Positions 44,625 to 53,352 of a stretch of 64,000 nt of DNA are shown here, one piece after another. The stretch is taken from assembly GCF_014467075.1 (NCBI RefSeq), contig NZ_AP023027.1:3071001-3135000 (forward strand). The letters are read 5' to 3'. Positions within the stretch are counted from its first letter, which is position 1. Every line of letters starts with the position of its first letter. Position numbers and translations under genes: made by a program. Under the pieces are notes generated by a model. The model made no database searches. It was not told the origin of the DNA and worked only from the letters and a program-made list of their open reading frames with translations. Source of the stretch: Anaerostipes caccae L1-92. GTDB taxonomy: Bacteria; Bacillota; Clostridia; Lachnospirales; Lachnospiraceae.

Positions 44625-45289
44625 TGCTCGCTCCTTTCCAGCAGACCGAGTATTTCCTCCGGCCTGTCTACCACAAAAGTTCCCCCATATGCTTCCAGTT
44701 CTTCTCTTCCCCTGAATCCCCAGGAAACGCCGACCGTATCGAGGCCTGCGTTTTTTCCTGTCAGCATATCCGTATTGGAATCCCCGATATAAAGCACCTC
44801 TTCCTTTTCAAGACCCATAAGCTCCAAAAGCTTCAGCGCCCCTGCCGGATCAGGCTTCTTGGGTATTCCCTCTCTTTCTCCGTACACATCCACAAACGGA
44901 ATATGCGCGAAATACTTTTTGATCAGTGCACTGGTATAGTCCGATCTCTTGTTGGAATTGACTCCGAGGGCGATCCCTTTCTCACAAAGCTTCGCCAGCA
45001 GTTCCAAAATCCCTTCATAGGGAGCAGTCTTATCCAGATACCTCCGGTCATAGGCTTCTACAAAGGCAGACACCGCGTCATCAATGGTCTTCTCATCCCT
45101 GGCATCCTCAGGAAGGCTTCTCTCCACAAGCTTTTTAAACCCATTTCCTACTTTTTTCTTGTAGTCTTCCGGCCCGTGGAGAGGAAATCCAAACTTCTCC
45201 ATCACCTCATTGACGGAGTCTGTAAGATCTCCGATCGTATCAAGAAGCGTCCCGTCCAAGTCAAAAATTATGCCTTTGTATTGTCCCAT
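44621..45289 (-). CDS. HAD-family phosphatase, phosphoglycolate-phosphatase-like
   Basis: 222 aa. HAD motif I IIFDLDGTLLDTIGDLTDSV, motif II VNSNKRSD, motif III KPDPAGALKLL and motif IV YIGDSNTDMLTGKNAGL, with a helical C1 cap. Family members dephosphorylate 2-phosphoglycolate or sugar phosphates. It follows a hairpin that splits it from the cupin gene and overlaps rpiB. Could remove dead-end phosphates made by the kinase. Confidence 0.87.
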   Translation of the reverse strand: MGQYKGIIFDLDGTLLDTIGDLTDSVNEVMEKFGFPLHGPEDYKKKVGNGFKKLVERSLPEDARDEKTIDDAVSAFVEAYDRRYLDKTAPYEGILELLAKLCEKGIALGVNSNKRSDYTSALIKKYFAHIPFVDVYGEREGIPKKPDPAGALKLLELMGLEKEEVLYIGDSNTDMLTGKNAGLDTVGVSWGFRGREELEAYGGTFVVDRPEEILGLLERSEQ

Positions 45290-45311
45290 CGTTTATCCCC
45301 TTTCCTGCCAA

Positions 45312-45345
45312 AAAGATTCTTCACGGCATGCCGCAAAGAATCTTT
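45312..45345 (-). terminator. Hairpin between cupin and HAD genes inside the PTS locus
   Basis: AAAGATTCTT pairs with AAGAATCTTT and an inner GGCATGCC palindrome; TTTTTGG follows on the minus strand. A partial terminator here would set lower expression of the five downstream genes, or they have their own promoter (TATAAT about 45377). Confidence 0.65.
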
Positions 45346-45448
45346 CTAGGCAAATCACCATGTGTTCTTCTTAATTATACACCAATCACTGCGGCGGTTC
45401 TATGCCTGGATGATTTATGTATATCTTATCGTGATTTCATGGATGGGA

Positions 45449-46363
45449 TTATAATTCAGTTACTGCAAATACAACTTTTACTGGTTTTGCTTCAAAGTTC
45501 ACTAACTGATATTTCGTTCCTGCAGGAAGGAAGAACGTATCTTCCGGTTCCATAACGAAGCTTTCCTGAGCGTCAACCAGGTTTACGGTTACCGGTCCGT
45601 CAACACAGTAGAGTGCTCCGTCTCCTGCATGTGTGTCAGGATCTGAACATCTCGGTCCGTATCCTCCTGCCGGAAGGATCATCTCGCCGAAGTGTCCGTA
45701 ATCGTTGCTTGTGATAAATCTCATAAGCATCGGATGAGTTGTTCCGTGTACGTTGTTTAATTTCTCAAAATCACGCACTGCGTAAACAGCTCCGGTTTTT
45801 CTTGCTTCTGTCGGATCTACCGGCCAGCATCCGATATCATCGGTGCATCCCTGACGGGAGATATCCTGGATCTTGTCTCTCATATCCGGAAGGTTATCAT
45901 TGTTCGGTCCTTTGTAGAACTTTGTCTCTTCCTCTGTCGGGATAACTGCCGGAGGAATGGACTCGCTCCATGCTTTTGGAGTGATGAAGTAAAGGATTCT
46001 TGCCTTCTGGTCTGAGAAGTTATGGCAGCAGTGCCAAGCACCTTCCGGCATAAACAGTCCCTCTCCTGTCTCTAAGTAAGCAAACTGTCCGTTTCCGCTT
46101 CTCTGAACAACCGGTCCGTTTAAGATGTAGTAAGACTCATCTCCAGGATGAATGTCAAGTGGTGCAAATACTCCGCCCGGTCCCAACTCATAAATACCAA
46201 GCATGAAGGTATCCGTTGTGATCATTGTAAATGTATTGTCGGATGTAAATGCATTATCCGGCGGATACAGTGCTGTAGAGTAATCCTGCTTGCGGATTAA
46301 CATCGGTTTCTTGTCGTCTGGTGCAAAAGGGAATTTTCCCATAATATCAAATAACTTTGCCAT
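45449..46363 (-). CDS. Bicupin protein in the PTS locus
   Basis: A 304-aa protein with two cupin barrels. First barrel: PLDIHPGDESYYILNGPVV and FMPEGAWHCCHNF (His/Glu ligands). Second barrel: GGYGPRCSDPDTHAGDGALY and FFLPAGTKYQLVNF. Such proteins bind metal and may act as sugar isomerases or sensors, but no family member with known activity is recognised. Placed directly after the EIIC gene (30-bp gap). Confidence 0.75.
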   Translation of the reverse strand: MAKLFDIMGKFPFAPDDKKPMLIRKQDYSTALYPPDNAFTSDNTFTMITTDTFMLGIYELGPGGVFAPLDIHPGDESYYILNGPVVQRSGNGQFAYLETGEGLFMPEGAWHCCHNFSDQKARILYFITPKAWSESIPPAVIPTEEETKFYKGPNNDNLPDMRDKIQDISRQGCTDDIGCWPVDPTEARKTGAVYAVRDFEKLNNVHGTTHPMLMRFITSNDYGHFGEMILPAGGYGPRCSDPDTHAGDGALYCVDGPVTVNLVDAQESFVMEPEDTFFLPAGTKYQLVNFEAKPVKVVFAVTEL

Positions 46364-46393
46364 TTTATTTCTCCTGTTTTGTTTTAATTTTAT

Positions 46394-47443
46394 TTACTCT
46401 GCTGCTAATTCTTCTTCCGTTTTCGTTTTAGAAACAAGTACGATCAGTGCAGCTGAAACAGCTCCTGCCACAATTAAGCAGATAAAGAATGGAAGCACTT
46501 TGTTCATTGCAAATACTACGAAGACTCCGCCGTGAGGTGCACGGATTGTAATTCCCCATAAGTAAGACATCACAGATCCGACTGCGGATCCAACCATAAA
46601 GCACGGAATGTATTTTAAGTTCTTTGCAGCATATGGGATCGCAAACTCTGTGATCATGCATAATGCTCCTGCAAAACATCCTGCGATTCCTGTTCTGTCT
46701 TCCTTAGTGAATTTCTTAGGTGCAATCAACATAGCAAATGCCATTGCAAGTGGTGGTGCACAGCAGGCTACAAAGTTTGCTGCCATCGGTGCATAGTTTC
46801 CTGTTTCCATACATGCCAGTGCAAATGCGTAAGCAACTTTGTTACATGGGCCTCCCATGTCAAATGCCAGCATACATCCCTGAACAATTCCTAAGAGCAC
46901 CAGGTTTCCTGTTCCCAGGTTGTTTAACATTGTTGTCAACGCTCCTGTTAATGCTCCTAAAGGTCCTCCAATCACATAGTGCATCAATAAACAAATGCCC
47001 GCACATCCGATAACCGGAATAATTAAGGTTGGAAGCAGGGATCTCACTGCATTAGGAAGCGGAATCTTCTTTAACGCATTTACAAGATAGCCCGCGATAA
47101 TACCTGCAATCAGCGCTCCGATAAATCCTGAGGAATAACCCATTCCCCAAGGGTCAGTTGCCAGCCAGCCACCGAACATTCCGACACAGATTCCCGGTTT
47201 GTCGGCGATTGAGAATGCTACATACGCACCTAAGATCGGCACCATGAAAGTTCCCAGACCAATCTTACCAATCCAGAAAATGGTTGATGCAAAATTCCTT
47301 CCCGGTTCTACTGTATTGGGGATATCGTATCCTCCCAGCAGGAACCCTAAAGCTACTAAAATACCTCCTGCCACTACAAACGGCAGCATATAGGAAACAC
47401 CGGTTAAAAACGCTTCTTTAATATCATCTACTACGTCTCTCAT
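46394..47443 (-). CDS. PTS EIIC component, fructose family
   Basis: A 349-aa membrane permease domain of the Fru family: AFLTGVSYMLPFVVAGGILVAL, ADKPGICVGMFGG, GGPCNKVAYAFALACME and TEFAIPYAA, APHGGVFVVFAMNK. About nine to ten hydrophobic segments. Separate A and B chains lie upstream. The full EIIA/B/C set sits with a ketose-bisphosphate aldolase, so it probably delivers a phosphorylated ketose or alditol. Confidence 0.92.
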   Translation of the reverse strand: MRDVVDDIKEAFLTGVSYMLPFVVAGGILVALGFLLGGYDIPNTVEPGRNFASTIFWIGKIGLGTFMVPILGAYVAFSIADKPGICVGMFGGWLATDPWGMGYSSGFIGALIAGIIAGYLVNALKKIPLPNAVRSLLPTLIIPVIGCAGICLLMHYVIGGPLGALTGALTTMLNNLGTGNLVLLGIVQGCMLAFDMGGPCNKVAYAFALACMETGNYAPMAANFVACCAPPLAMAFAMLIAPKKFTKEDRTGIAGCFAGALCMITEFAIPYAAKNLKYIPCFMVGSAVGSVMSYLWGITIRAPHGGVFVVFAMNKVLPFFICLIVAGAVSAALIVLVSKTKTEEELAAE

Positions 47444-47481
47444 TTTTCATCCATCCCTTCATATTTTAATTCTCTCTTCTA

Positions 47482-47787
47482 CTACTCTTCTACTTCACTA
47501 AAAATAATACTCGGGTCTTTGATCACTGCATGTGGTTTTGTCTGAAAAATCTTGTCTTGGTATGGTGTAAAACGTTCTGCCTTTGTAATTCCTACATCAT
47601 TGGCAAATACGATCAGGTCAGCTTCTTTGATGTCACGGTCCCTCAACTTGTCTTCGATTCCAAGTGCACCTTGTTTCTCAACCTTACACTTGTATCCTTT
47701 CTGTTTACAGATCTTTTGAATCGCCTCTGCCGCCATGTAGGTGTGCGCAATCCCTGTCGCGCACGATGTCACTGCTACAACTTTCAT
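47482..47787 (-). CDS. PTS EIIB component, fructose family
   Basis: 101 aa. VVAVTSCATGIAHTYMAAEA contains the phosphorylated Cys, followed by KVEKQGALGIEDKL. Receives phosphate from the adjacent EIIA and passes it to the sugar in EIIC. Gaps to EIIA and EIIC are 17 and 38 bp. Confidence 0.93.
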   Translation of the reverse strand: MKVVAVTSCATGIAHTYMAAEAIQKICKQKGYKCKVEKQGALGIEDKLRDRDIKEADLIVFANDVGITKAERFTPYQDKIFQTKPHAVIKDPSIIFSEVEE

Positions 47788-47804
47788 GATACATCCCTCC
47801 TTCT

Positions 47805-48272
47805 CTAGAGTTCTTTGATCCCTTTGATCAAGTCATCATAACTTTCAGCCTTTTCTAATAATGCCAAAAACTCGTCGTGAGCCAGAAATCCTGCCAAAGT
47901 TGCCAGCACTCTTAAATGGTAATCATTCTCTTGATTTTCAGAAATCGCCAGAACAAAGATGTACTTTACTTCGCCTGACTCCCCGCCAGACTCATAAATG
48001 AACGGCTCTCTGCATCTGCAGAACCCGATTCCGGGTGTCAGGACCTCTTTACATTTCCCGTGAGGGATGGCAATCATATTGCCCATGTAAGTCGGCCCCA
48101 AAGTCTCCCGAAATTCCAAAGCCTTTTTGAATGCCCCGGCGTCTGAAACGAGCCCTGCCGTTTCAAACTGCCTGGTCATTACATTGAACATGTCATCTTT
48201 GTCCTTAAACGGTTCCCGATCAAGGATCACCATCTCATCGAGCAGCACTTCGGATAAGTCCACACTGTTCAT
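47805..48272 (-). CDS. PTS EIIA component, fructose/mannitol type
   Basis: 155 aa. Phospho-His in GPTYMGNMIAIPHGKCKEVL; followed by VLAISENQENDYHLRVLATL, typical of EIIA-Fru. Lies 27 bp after the aldolase gene. Confidence 0.92.
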   Translation of the reverse strand: MNSVDLSEVLLDEMVILDREPFKDKDDMFNVMTRQFETAGLVSDAGAFKKALEFRETLGPTYMGNMIAIPHGKCKEVLTPGIGFCRCREPFIYESGGESGEVKYIFVLAISENQENDYHLRVLATLAGFLAHDEFLALLEKAESYDDLIKGIKEL

Positions 48273-48299
48273 GAAATGTTTCCCTCCCTTTACGGAATC

Positions 48300-49184
48300 C
48301 TATTTCCCGTTTTTAAACGCTTTGATAACGTCTTTTGCATATCCTTTCATGAATTCGAAAGCTTCTTCCTGTAATTCATGGTATGCAATCTTTCCGTCTG
48401 TCTCAGCAACACGGTCAGCTACGAATTTTGTTGCTGCCTTTGCCATGTAAGAGTAGTAATTTACTTTTGAGCATCCTGCTGTGATCGCTTCCTGTACCTG
48501 AGAGAATTCTACTCCTGAAGCCCCATGCATTACGACACGGCATGTATCCGGAATCGCTGCGCGAAGTGCTTTCACTCTGTCAATGTCCAGTACCGGCGGC
48601 TCTGCGTAAATTCCGTGCATCGTTCCGAAGCATACAGCCAGTGCATCACATCCTGTCTCTTCAGCGAATGCTTTTGCTTCTTCCGGCTCTGTGAAGAATT
48701 CTTTGATGTCTTCGTTTGTCAGGACACGGCTCTCTGCGTCCTCTTCTCCATGAGTATCTTCCGCTGTAGATGCCATAACTCCAAGCTCAGCCTCTACTGT
48801 GATACCTGCCGGATGTGCAATCTTTACGAATTCTTTTACTCTCTTTAAGTTTTCTTCGTAAGGAAGTGCGCTGCAGTCGTACATGATAGATGGGAATCCA
48901 ACTTTTAAAGCTCTCAGTACGAAATCATAGTCACTGCCGTGGTCTAAATGTACACAAACCGGTACAGATGCTGCCTTCGCATATTTTAACATTTCCGGCC
49001 CGATTCTCTCGATCGGAATGAGCGGATCATGTACCTGTGCATGGTCAATGATGATCGGTGTGTTTAATTCTTCTGCCGCACCAATGACTGCACGGATGGT
49101 TTCCACGTTCGGAGTATTGATACATGGAATTGCATACTGCTCCTTCTCTGCGATCTCTAAAATTTCTTTCATGTTTACTAACAT
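48300..49184 (-). CDS. Class II (zinc) ketose-bisphosphate aldolase
   Basis: A 294-aa aldolase of the FbaA/GatY/KbaY type. Metal His in VCVHLDHGSDYDFVL, Glu in TVEAELG, phosphate loops VVMHGASGVEF and KVNYYSYM. It would cleave a ketose phosphate to DHAP and an aldehyde. The text around the second ligand (SIMYDCSALPYEENL) replaces the usual Asp-Gly/Ala-Ser, a modest deviation. First structural gene after the PRD regulator. ATG follows AAAGGAGGAAGCACT. Confidence 0.9.
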   Translation of the reverse strand: MLVNMKEILEIAEKEQYAIPCINTPNVETIRAVIGAAEELNTPIIIDHAQVHDPLIPIERIGPEMLKYAKAASVPVCVHLDHGSDYDFVLRALKVGFPSIMYDCSALPYEENLKRVKEFVKIAHPAGITVEAELGVMASTAEDTHGEEDAESRVLTNEDIKEFFTEPEEAKAFAEETGCDALAVCFGTMHGIYAEPPVLDIDRVKALRAAIPDTCRVVMHGASGVEFSQVQEAITAGCSKVNYYSYMAKAATKFVADRVAETDGKIAYHELQEEAFEFMKGYAKDVIKAFKNGK

Positions 49185-49223
49185 AGTGCTTCCTCCTTTA
49201 AATTAGATGCCTTTCGGCCATTG

Positions 49224-51179
49224 TTACCCTGCTTCACTCATTAAAATTTCATAAAACTCTTTTGGTCCCTCCGCATCCAGAAGATGTCCGATCAGTTCTT
49301 TATTGCCGATCATCCCATAGAAATACTGGAAAAACCTTAGAATTTCCTCCGAAGTTTCAAAATCAATCGCAATCAGGAACATCAGCCGTACCTTTTCGTT
49401 GGGTGTCCATGAAATCGGATATTTCAGCCTTACAACCGCAACGCCGCTCTGCTTCACATAATCTTTGTAAATATGCGGCATTACGATGCCCCTCCCGACG
49501 GTGGACGGCCTTTTTAATTCCCGTTTCCACACTTCCTGGCTGAATCCTTTCTCTATGAAACCCTGTTCATACAAAAGGTCGCTTGCGAGCTGTATCACGT
49601 CCTGTTTTTCCATGACATTAACGTCGGTTAAGATCAAAGATTCTCTGAAAGATTTCTTTGTCGTCTCCAGCGCATCCGTCATTTTTTTGTCGTGCTCAAG
49701 CTCATCCAGACTCACGGCGATTTTGTTGATATCCGCCTGATCGATATGTTTTGTCACTTCGATTGTATTTTCCCTCGGCTCCTTTAGGGGAACCGTAGAA
49801 ATCAATAATTGTCCTTTCATTGTTTCCGGGTGAAAGTCCCGTATATGAATGCTGTCTATAATCTCAAGCCCTTCAACTGCATTCTCAATCTTAATCTTCT
49901 GGTACCTTGCGGTGTGAGGGTCTGTGGCAGTAAGAAGCACCGCCTCACGTCCCTCCCTGCTGTCCATCATCGCATTGTGGATCAGCAGTGCGATCCATGC
50001 AATCTCGTCCTGGGTCAATATCACAGAAAGCTTACCTTCAATGTCAAAAATATAAGTCATACATGCCGCATATACATCCTGCAGCTGATGCTGCACATCT
50101 CTGTGCAGGTCGTCCCATTCCACTAATTTGTAATCACGTTTGATTGTGATCTTTTCTAAAAATGAACTGATGTCATTGATAAGAACTTCATTCTTTAATA
50201 CATTCTCTTTCTTCATCACGGCCAGAACAATGGAAAGATAGTCCAGTGCGATGTTCTCATATTTTTCATCCTTAGGGCGTATTCCGTGTCCGCAGGTCTT
50301 TGCAACCATCAGCTTAGCGGCCAGAAACTGGTATTCTAATGACATGTCTCCGTCTTGAGGAATAATTTCATCTAATATCAACCGAGCCGCATCGAGGAAA
50401 GAAGTATCTAACTTGGTCATCTTTCGGCTTCCCGCGTTTTGGAGGATTTTCCCTTCCCCGATACGGTTGATTGTCAGTAATAAATATTCCGTCAGCCGGC
50501 AAAAAGAGATATCCACAAAGATTTGATTTAAAAACTCCTCTGCCTTCCGGAGGCTGTCCTGCACCTTCATAATGTTTTCTTTTGGATAATGGTCGGTAAA
50601 AAAGGTGTAGGCCCGTTTGCTGATTCGGTAGTCTAAGTTTTCAGGCAGTTTTTCAATATAGGCGTGTTTCCAATACTTTTTGTTTTCAGAATCCACAATT
50701 GCCTGTCTTAGATCAAATTCATCTCCCTTGATCTGAATCCCCTGATTCCTTACTTTTGTAAGTGTCAGGTTAAACTCACTTAAATAGTCTTCAATATGCT
50801 TCAGATCTTTCTGAATGATATTCCTGCTCACACACAGCTCTTCGGAGAAAAGCTGAATCGTATATTTGGCCGGATAGTAAAATAACGTATCTAATATGTA
50901 GTTCTTTCGGTAGTAGAATGATTCCGGATCTTTGTTGGCATATTCATTGAGGTCATCCAGGATCATTTCCCTCTGTTCTTCCGTTGCGACCAAACACAGT
51001 CCTTTTCGCGGTGCCGTCAATAGTTTTGCTTCATACTTCTCTATCTCACGGCTGATATCGCTTAAAGAGTGTTTGATGCTGCTGACAGAAACTCCTGTCA
51101 TTTCAGAAAGTTCATCAGTGGTGAAAAAACCATACGTATCAATCATTCTACGTATTACTTTTTCCTGTAAATTATTCAT
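49224..51179 (-). CDS. BglG/MtlR-type PRD transcriptional regulator
   Basis: 651-aa PTS-regulated activator. N-terminal HTH (FFTTDELSEMTGVSVSSIKHSL), a second HTH (IQLFSEELCVSRNIIQKDL), two PRD domains (about residues 190-400), then a C-terminal EIIA domain with the phospho-His in GRGIVMPHIYKDY. Between them, where MtlR has an EIIB domain, no Cys motif is evident (VLLTATDPHTARYQ). ATG at 51179 follows GGAGGCCTACGAG. Probably activates the aldolase-PTS-DhaKL locus that begins 40 bp downstream. Confidence 0.9.
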   Translation of the reverse strand: MNNLQEKVIRRMIDTYGFFTTDELSEMTGVSVSSIKHSLSDISREIEKYEAKLLTAPRKGLCLVATEEQREMILDDLNEYANKDPESFYYRKNYILDTLFYYPAKYTIQLFSEELCVSRNIIQKDLKHIEDYLSEFNLTLTKVRNQGIQIKGDEFDLRQAIVDSENKKYWKHAYIEKLPENLDYRISKRAYTFFTDHYPKENIMKVQDSLRKAEEFLNQIFVDISFCRLTEYLLLTINRIGEGKILQNAGSRKMTKLDTSFLDAARLILDEIIPQDGDMSLEYQFLAAKLMVAKTCGHGIRPKDEKYENIALDYLSIVLAVMKKENVLKNEVLINDISSFLEKITIKRDYKLVEWDDLHRDVQHQLQDVYAACMTYIFDIEGKLSVILTQDEIAWIALLIHNAMMDSREGREAVLLTATDPHTARYQKIKIENAVEGLEIIDSIHIRDFHPETMKGQLLISTVPLKEPRENTIEVTKHIDQADINKIAVSLDELEHDKKMTDALETTKKSFRESLILTDVNVMEKQDVIQLASDLLYEQGFIEKGFSQEVWKRELKRPSTVGRGIVMPHIYKDYVKQSGVAVVRLKYPISWTPNEKVRLMFLIAIDFETSEEILRFFQYFYGMIGNKELIGHLLDAEGPKEFYEILMSEAG

Positions 51180-51202
51180 CTCGTAGGCCTCCTTCAATGA
51201 AT

Positions 51203-51266
51203 AAAACCGATGAAGTTAAGCAAGCGTCTTGCTTATGTATTAATCATAATATCCTTCACCGGTTTT
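51203..51266 (-). repeat. Nested inverted repeats in the PRD-regulator leader
   Basis: AAAACCGGTGAAG pairs with CTTCATCGGTTTT (12 of 13), enclosing a second palindrome TAAGCAAGACGCTTGCTTA. It lies 24 bp upstream of the start codon. It could be an operator pair or a leader hairpin for antitermination; no clear U tract is present. The rest of the gap (to 51380) holds only an A/T-rich promoter-like region. Confidence 0.5.
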
Positions 51267-51380
51267 GTATATATCTCATAAAATCAGTTTTTGCACTTAT
51301 ATCGGTACAATTAGTATAATTTTTAAAATTAGCGAATGTTTTCTCTATTTTACTACGCCTAACCCTTTCTGAACATGGAA

Positions 51381-51437
51381 AAAAAGCCCTGGAATCATAA
51401 GTTTAGGATAGGGGGTAATGATTCCATGGGCTTTTTT
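51381..51437 (-). terminator. Terminator of the first NlpC/P60 gene
   Basis: AGCCCATGGAATCAT pairs with ATGATTCCAGGGCT with one bulge, followed by six U on the minus strand. It also reads well on the plus strand. Confidence 0.8.
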
Positions 51438-51470
51438 TCTTTAGCCGGTTTGATATTTATCTCCCGGTAT

Positions 51471-52142
51471 TTATCTTACAATCCGCCGTACAGAGACGAC
51501 TTTCCTGTAATTCGCTTTTGGTGAGATCTTGATGCCGGTCTTTCTGGAACTTGCATGTACGATCTTTCCGCCTCCGATATAGATGGCTACATGTCCGCTG
51601 TAGCAGATCAGATCTCCCGGCTGTTCCTTCTTATAAGAAACCTTTTTCCCCGCTCTTCTCTGAGAGGAGGAAGTTCTCGGGATATTATATCCAAAAGAAC
51701 GGTAGACGGCTTTTGTAAAGCCGGAGCAGTCTGCTCCTGTATTTAAATTTGTTCCGCCCCAGCGGTAAGGATTTCCTACAAACCTTTTGGCGAAACTTGC
51801 CACTGTCTTTCCTTTTGTTTTTTTGCTTCCCTTGAGCTTCGGTGCTTTTGTGCTTATCTTTACACGTTTTTTCGGGACAAATCCTTTCTTTCCCTTATAG
51901 GAAATCTTCCTCCAGCTACCGCTTGTATAATAAACGGTGACTTTCTTTCCCTTTTTGATTCTGGCCAATGTCTTTGACTTTTTTGATTTGCTCCTTTTTA
52001 AACTTGTAGTCGCACTTTTAATATATCCGGTATAACCCGAGGCTGCCTGCACTTCTTTTTCCGGAAGTGATGCTGCCGCCGTACCTGTTATCATTAAACA
52101 TGCAACTGCAAACATTGCGGTTCTCTTTGCGATTGCTTTCAT
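51471..52142 (-). CDS. Secreted NlpC/P60 cell-wall endopeptidase with SH3 domain (copy 1)
   Basis: 223-aa exported peptidoglycan hydrolase. Signal peptide MKAIAKRTAMFAVACLMITG... ending near AAS; SH3b-like segment (about 40-100, LKRSKSKKSKTLARIKKG and VTVYYTSGSWRKISYKGKKG); NlpC/P60 domain (about 110-223) with Cys in NTGADCSGFTKAVY, His in LICYSGHVAIYIGG and His in KIVHASSRKTG. Cleaves the D-Glu-diaminopimelate link of peptides. A paralogue (59854-60528) has the same layout. ATG at 52142 follows GAGTGAGGAT. Promoter has a WalR-like box. Confidence 0.92.
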   Translation of the reverse strand: MKAIAKRTAMFAVACLMITGTAAASLPEKEVQAASGYTGYIKSATTSLKRSKSKKSKTLARIKKGKKVTVYYTSGSWRKISYKGKKGFVPKKRVKISTKAPKLKGSKKTKGKTVASFAKRFVGNPYRWGGTNLNTGADCSGFTKAVYRSFGYNIPRTSSSQRRAGKKVSYKKEQPGDLICYSGHVAIYIGGGKIVHASSRKTGIKISPKANYRKVVSVRRIVR

Positions 52143-52181
52143 TGTATCCTCACTCAATTTCTTTCTATATATTACGTAATT

Positions 52182-52234
52182 ATTACATTTCGTTTACATT
52201 TATGAATTATAGCACGTCGTAATAATATTGTAAA
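52182..52234 (-). promoter_or_regulatory. Promoter with WalR-like box, first NlpC/P60 gene
   Basis: On the minus strand TTTACA (52229-52234) and TATAAT (52206-52211) with a 17-bp spacer. TGTAAA and TGTAAT separated by 5 bp (52182-52198) match the WalR/YycF consensus TGTWAH-N5-TGTWAH, just past the start. The second NlpC/P60 gene has the same layout. Confidence 0.65.
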
Positions 52235-52385
52235 GCATTTTGTAATATTTTCGTAATAATTATTCATATTTTATTAACAAGACAAGTTTTCGCTGTATAC
52301 AGGCACCGGTTTGATAATTTCTGGAATTTCCTTTATAATAGGAAACAACAGATAAATGACTTAAAGAAAGAGAAAAGGGATTACT

Positions 52386-53273
52386 ATGGAACCATTTGTT
52401 TTGACCTGCTGTTCCACAGCAGATATGGAAAAAAATTATTTTGAACGGCGTAATATTCCTTATGTATGTTTTCATGTTAATTTAGACGGCAAGGATTACA
52501 TGGATGATCTGGGAAAAAGTATTTCGTTTGAAGAGTTCTATAAGAAAATACAGGAAGGTGCTCTGGCAGGCACCTCCCAGGTAAATGTAGAAGAATATAT
52601 CGAATTTTTCGAACCGTTCCTAAAGAATGGTCAGGATATCCTGCATATCAGCCTGTCTTCCGGAATCTCCGGTACATTTAATTCTGCCAATATTGCCAGA
52701 GAGGAACTATTAGAAATCTACCCAGACCGTCAAATCCTTCTTGTGGATTCTCTGGGCGCATCTTCTGGCTATGGACTGCTCGTAGATATGGCCGCAGATC
52801 TGAGAGACCGCGGGGACAGCATCCGGGATGTGTATGAATGGACTGTCTCCAACAGACTGAAGATCCACCACTGGTTTTTCTCCACAGATCTCACATCCTA
52901 CATCCGCGGAGGAAGGATTTCCAAGACCTCAGGCTTTATCGGCACGATGCTCGGCATCTGTCCTCTGCTGAATATGGATTCTGAGGGACACCTGATCCCC
53001 CGCGCTAAGATTCGGACAAAAAAGCGGGCCATTAAAGAAATCGTTAAGAAAATGGAAGAGCACGCAAAAGACGGCACAGACTACAGCGGCAAGTGTTTCA
53101 TTTCCAACTCCGCCTGCTTTGAAGATGCCAGACAGGTTGCGGACCTGATCGAAGCTGCATTTCCTAAGCTGAACGGCCCTGTAGTAATCAACAGCGTGGG
53201 AACTGTCATCGGAGCCCATACGGGTGCGGGAACCGTTGCCCTGTTCTTTGAAGGAGATGAACGGACGGACTAA
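52386..53273 (+). CDS. DegV-family fatty-acid-binding protein
   Basis: 295 aa. DegV proteins bind fatty acids and, with FakA-type kinases, phosphorylate them. Conserved segments LTCCSTADMEKNYF, HVNLDGKDYMDDL, TSQVNVEEY, ILHISLSSGISGTFNSAN, LVDSLGASSGYG, RGGRISKTSGFIG. The kinase DhaL-like partner (FakA/DAK2) is not adjacent. ATG follows GAAAAGGGATTACT. Ends at a terminator. Confidence 0.93.
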   Translation: MEPFVLTCCSTADMEKNYFERRNIPYVCFHVNLDGKDYMDDLGKSISFEEFYKKIQEGALAGTSQVNVEEYIEFFEPFLKNGQDILHISLSSGISGTFNSANIAREELLEIYPDRQILLVDSLGASSGYGLLVDMAADLRDRGDSIRDVYEWTVSNRLKIHHWFFSTDLTSYIRGGRISKTSGFIGTMLGICPLLNMDSEGHLIPRAKIRTKKRAIKEIVKKMEEHAKDGTDYSGKCFISNSACFEDARQVADLIEAAFPKLNGPVVINSVGTVIGAHTGAGTVALFFEGDERTD

Positions 53274-53313
53274 ACACGTGTCTGCAGTCTATTCTCATCA
53301 AATATCATACTTC

Positions 53314-53352
53314 CCTGAGACTCCTGATTCAAAAGGTGTCTCAGGTATTTTT
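53314..53352 (+). terminator. Terminator of the degV-family gene
   Basis: CCTGAGAC pairs with GTCTCAGG over 8 bp, loop of 16 nt, then TATTTTT. It abuts the end of the convergent Fpg-like gene. Confidence 0.75.
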
